A stretch of DNA of 64,000 nucleotides from assembly GCF_003355515.1 (NCBI RefSeq), contig NZ_CP031367.1:1054001-1118000 (forward strand). Reading direction: 5' to 3'. The notes under the pieces were generated by a model. The model was not told the origin of the DNA. It worked only from the letters and a program-made list of their open reading frames with translations, and did no database searches. A program made the translations under genes and the position numbers. Source of the stretch: Aliarcobacter trophiarum LMG 25534 (GTDB taxonomy: Bacteria > Campylobacterota > Campylobacteria > Campylobacterales > Arcobacteraceae). Shown one piece after another: positions 63,406-64,000 of the stretch (the stretch's first letter is position 1; each line of letters opens with the position of its first letter).

Positions 63406-64000
63406 CTAATCTAATAATTTTCCAGCTAAAAAGCCACTTGAAAATGACCATTGAAGATTGTATCCACCACATGGTCCATCAATATCTACAACTTCTCCAC
63501 AAAAATATAAACCCTTTACAATACGACTTTGCATAGTTTTTTGTTCTATCTCTTTAAGAGATACTCCACCTCTTGTTATCATCGCATGTTTAAAGCCATC
63601 GTGACCAATAACTGTAAAAGGTGTCCAAGTTAAAGTTTTAATTAGTTTCTCTCTTTTAATTCCATCAATTTGTTTAAATCTCAAATTCTCATCAACTTCA
63701 CAAATATTTAATATCTCTTTAGAGACACTACTTGCAAGTAAAGTTTCAAGGTTTTGCAAAATATTATTTGTAGGGTTTTTGGATATCTCATTTTTTAAGT
63801 GTTGGAAAATTTCCTCTTCATTTTTACCTTTTAAAAAACTTATTAGAAGTGGAACTTCGCTATATTTTTCTAAAATTGGAGTGATTTCTCTTGCAAAATC
63901 TAAAATAACTGGACCTCTTAATCCTTTTTGAGTAAAAATCAAATCACCTTCCATCTTTAAGTTTTTATATTTTGGAATATTTACTTTTAATATTGCCTTT
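63406..64000 (-). CDS. HI0933/BaiN-type FAD-dependent oxidoreductase, C-terminal part
   Basis: The last 197 residues of a flavoprotein of the HI0933 family; the frame is open to base 64000, so its start lies beyond the window. LIFTQKGLRGPVILDFAR, HAMITRGGVSLKEIEQKTMQS and the C-terminal FAD segment GLYFCGEVVDIDGPCGGYNLQ are diagnostic. The physiological substrate is unknown. Probably co-transcribed with the yitT-type gene. Confidence 0.88.
   Translation of the reverse strand, partial: KAILKVNIPKYKNLKMEGDLIFTQKGLRGPVILDFAREITPILEKYSEVPLLISFLKGKNEEEIFQHLKNEISKNPTNNILQNLETLLASSVSKEILNICEVDENLRFKQIDGIKREKLIKTLTWTPFTVIGHDGFKHAMITRGGVSLKEIEQKTMQSRIVKGLYFCGEVVDIDGPCGGYNLQWSFSSGFLAGKLLD

Noticed and set aside
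1-64000. CRISPR arrays, rRNA operons or a replication origin.
   Set aside because: No regularly spaced repeats, rRNA-like sequence or DnaA-box cluster was noticed anywhere in the window.

Overview
The window is a gene-dense, very AT-rich chromosomal segment (by eye well under one third G+C). Protein families and gene order point to Campylobacterota, most likely Arcobacteraceae (Aliarcobacter-like): CetA/CetB-type energy taxis proteins, histidine kinases with an HQWRQPL-type H-box, several chemoreceptors, a Sox sulfur-oxidation cluster and a selenocysteine formate dehydrogenase. The genus is an inference. No rRNA, tRNA, CRISPR array, prophage or IS element was recognised.

Layout. 1-3654 (+): a housekeeping run, dapA (5' end outside the window), a FabL-like enoyl reductase, pgsA, rseP and a PLP-homeostasis protein. 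3748-5553 (+): cetA-cetB. 5562-7938 (-): DUF1104 protein, OmpR-type regulator, histidine kinase and a small cytochrome c. 8021-9787 (+): an ABC exporter with a possibly leaderless mRNA. 9870-11915 (-): radical SAM protein, hotdog thioesterase and a possible 26-aa membrane peptide. 12327-24291 (-): a formate dehydrogenase locus (polyferredoxin, TorD-like chaperone, small Tat protein, fdhA with in-frame UGA/Sec, fdhB, fdhC, fdhD, a cysteine-desulfurase-like protein, moeA) ending in a DUF945 gene. Two hairpins with U-tracts lie inside the locus, one within the first codons of fdhD. 24444-28940 (+): a binding protein/histidine kinase/response regulator trio, then selD, which supplies selenophosphate for Sec. 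28996-29127: a probable sRNA gene with a C-rich terminator loop. 29228-32498 (+): UvrD/Rep-like helicase and a cation/proton antiporter. 32689-42175 (+): soxCD-X-Y-Z-A-(unknown)-B, then a cytochrome c/thioredoxin fusion, MOSC, DsrE-like and alpha/beta-hydrolase genes; an MBL-fold hydrolase faces them. 43188-50925: degenerate HD-GYP protein, membrane protein, patB-type lyase, Cache chemoreceptor, alr and uvrC. 51044-56895: the most unusual part, two chemoreceptor genes with almost identical 857-bp 3' halves flanking a GIY-YIG nuclease gene, whose central region resembles the DNA-binding part of sigma-54, and a small gene overlapping the second receptor. 57006-64000: ycaO, a DapD-like protein lacking its catalytic domain, priA, a pilin-like protein, three small proteins, a YitT-type membrane protein and a flavoprotein cut by the window end.

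How it fits together. Formate oxidation (Fdh) and thiosulfate/sulfide oxidation (Sox) feed electrons to the respiratory chain. moeA, fdhD and the desulfurase-like protein mature the molybdenum cofactor used by Fdh (moeA also for SoxC), and selD supports Sec insertion. Energy-taxis and Cache receptors would steer the cell to suitable redox conditions. The strongest candidates for something undescribed are the sigma-54-DBD-like/GIY-YIG nuclease inside a direct-repeat-bounded chemoreceptor duplication, and the small RNA whose C-rich loop is complementary to the leader of one of these receptors (compare RepG-tlpB in Helicobacter). All comparisons were made by eye.
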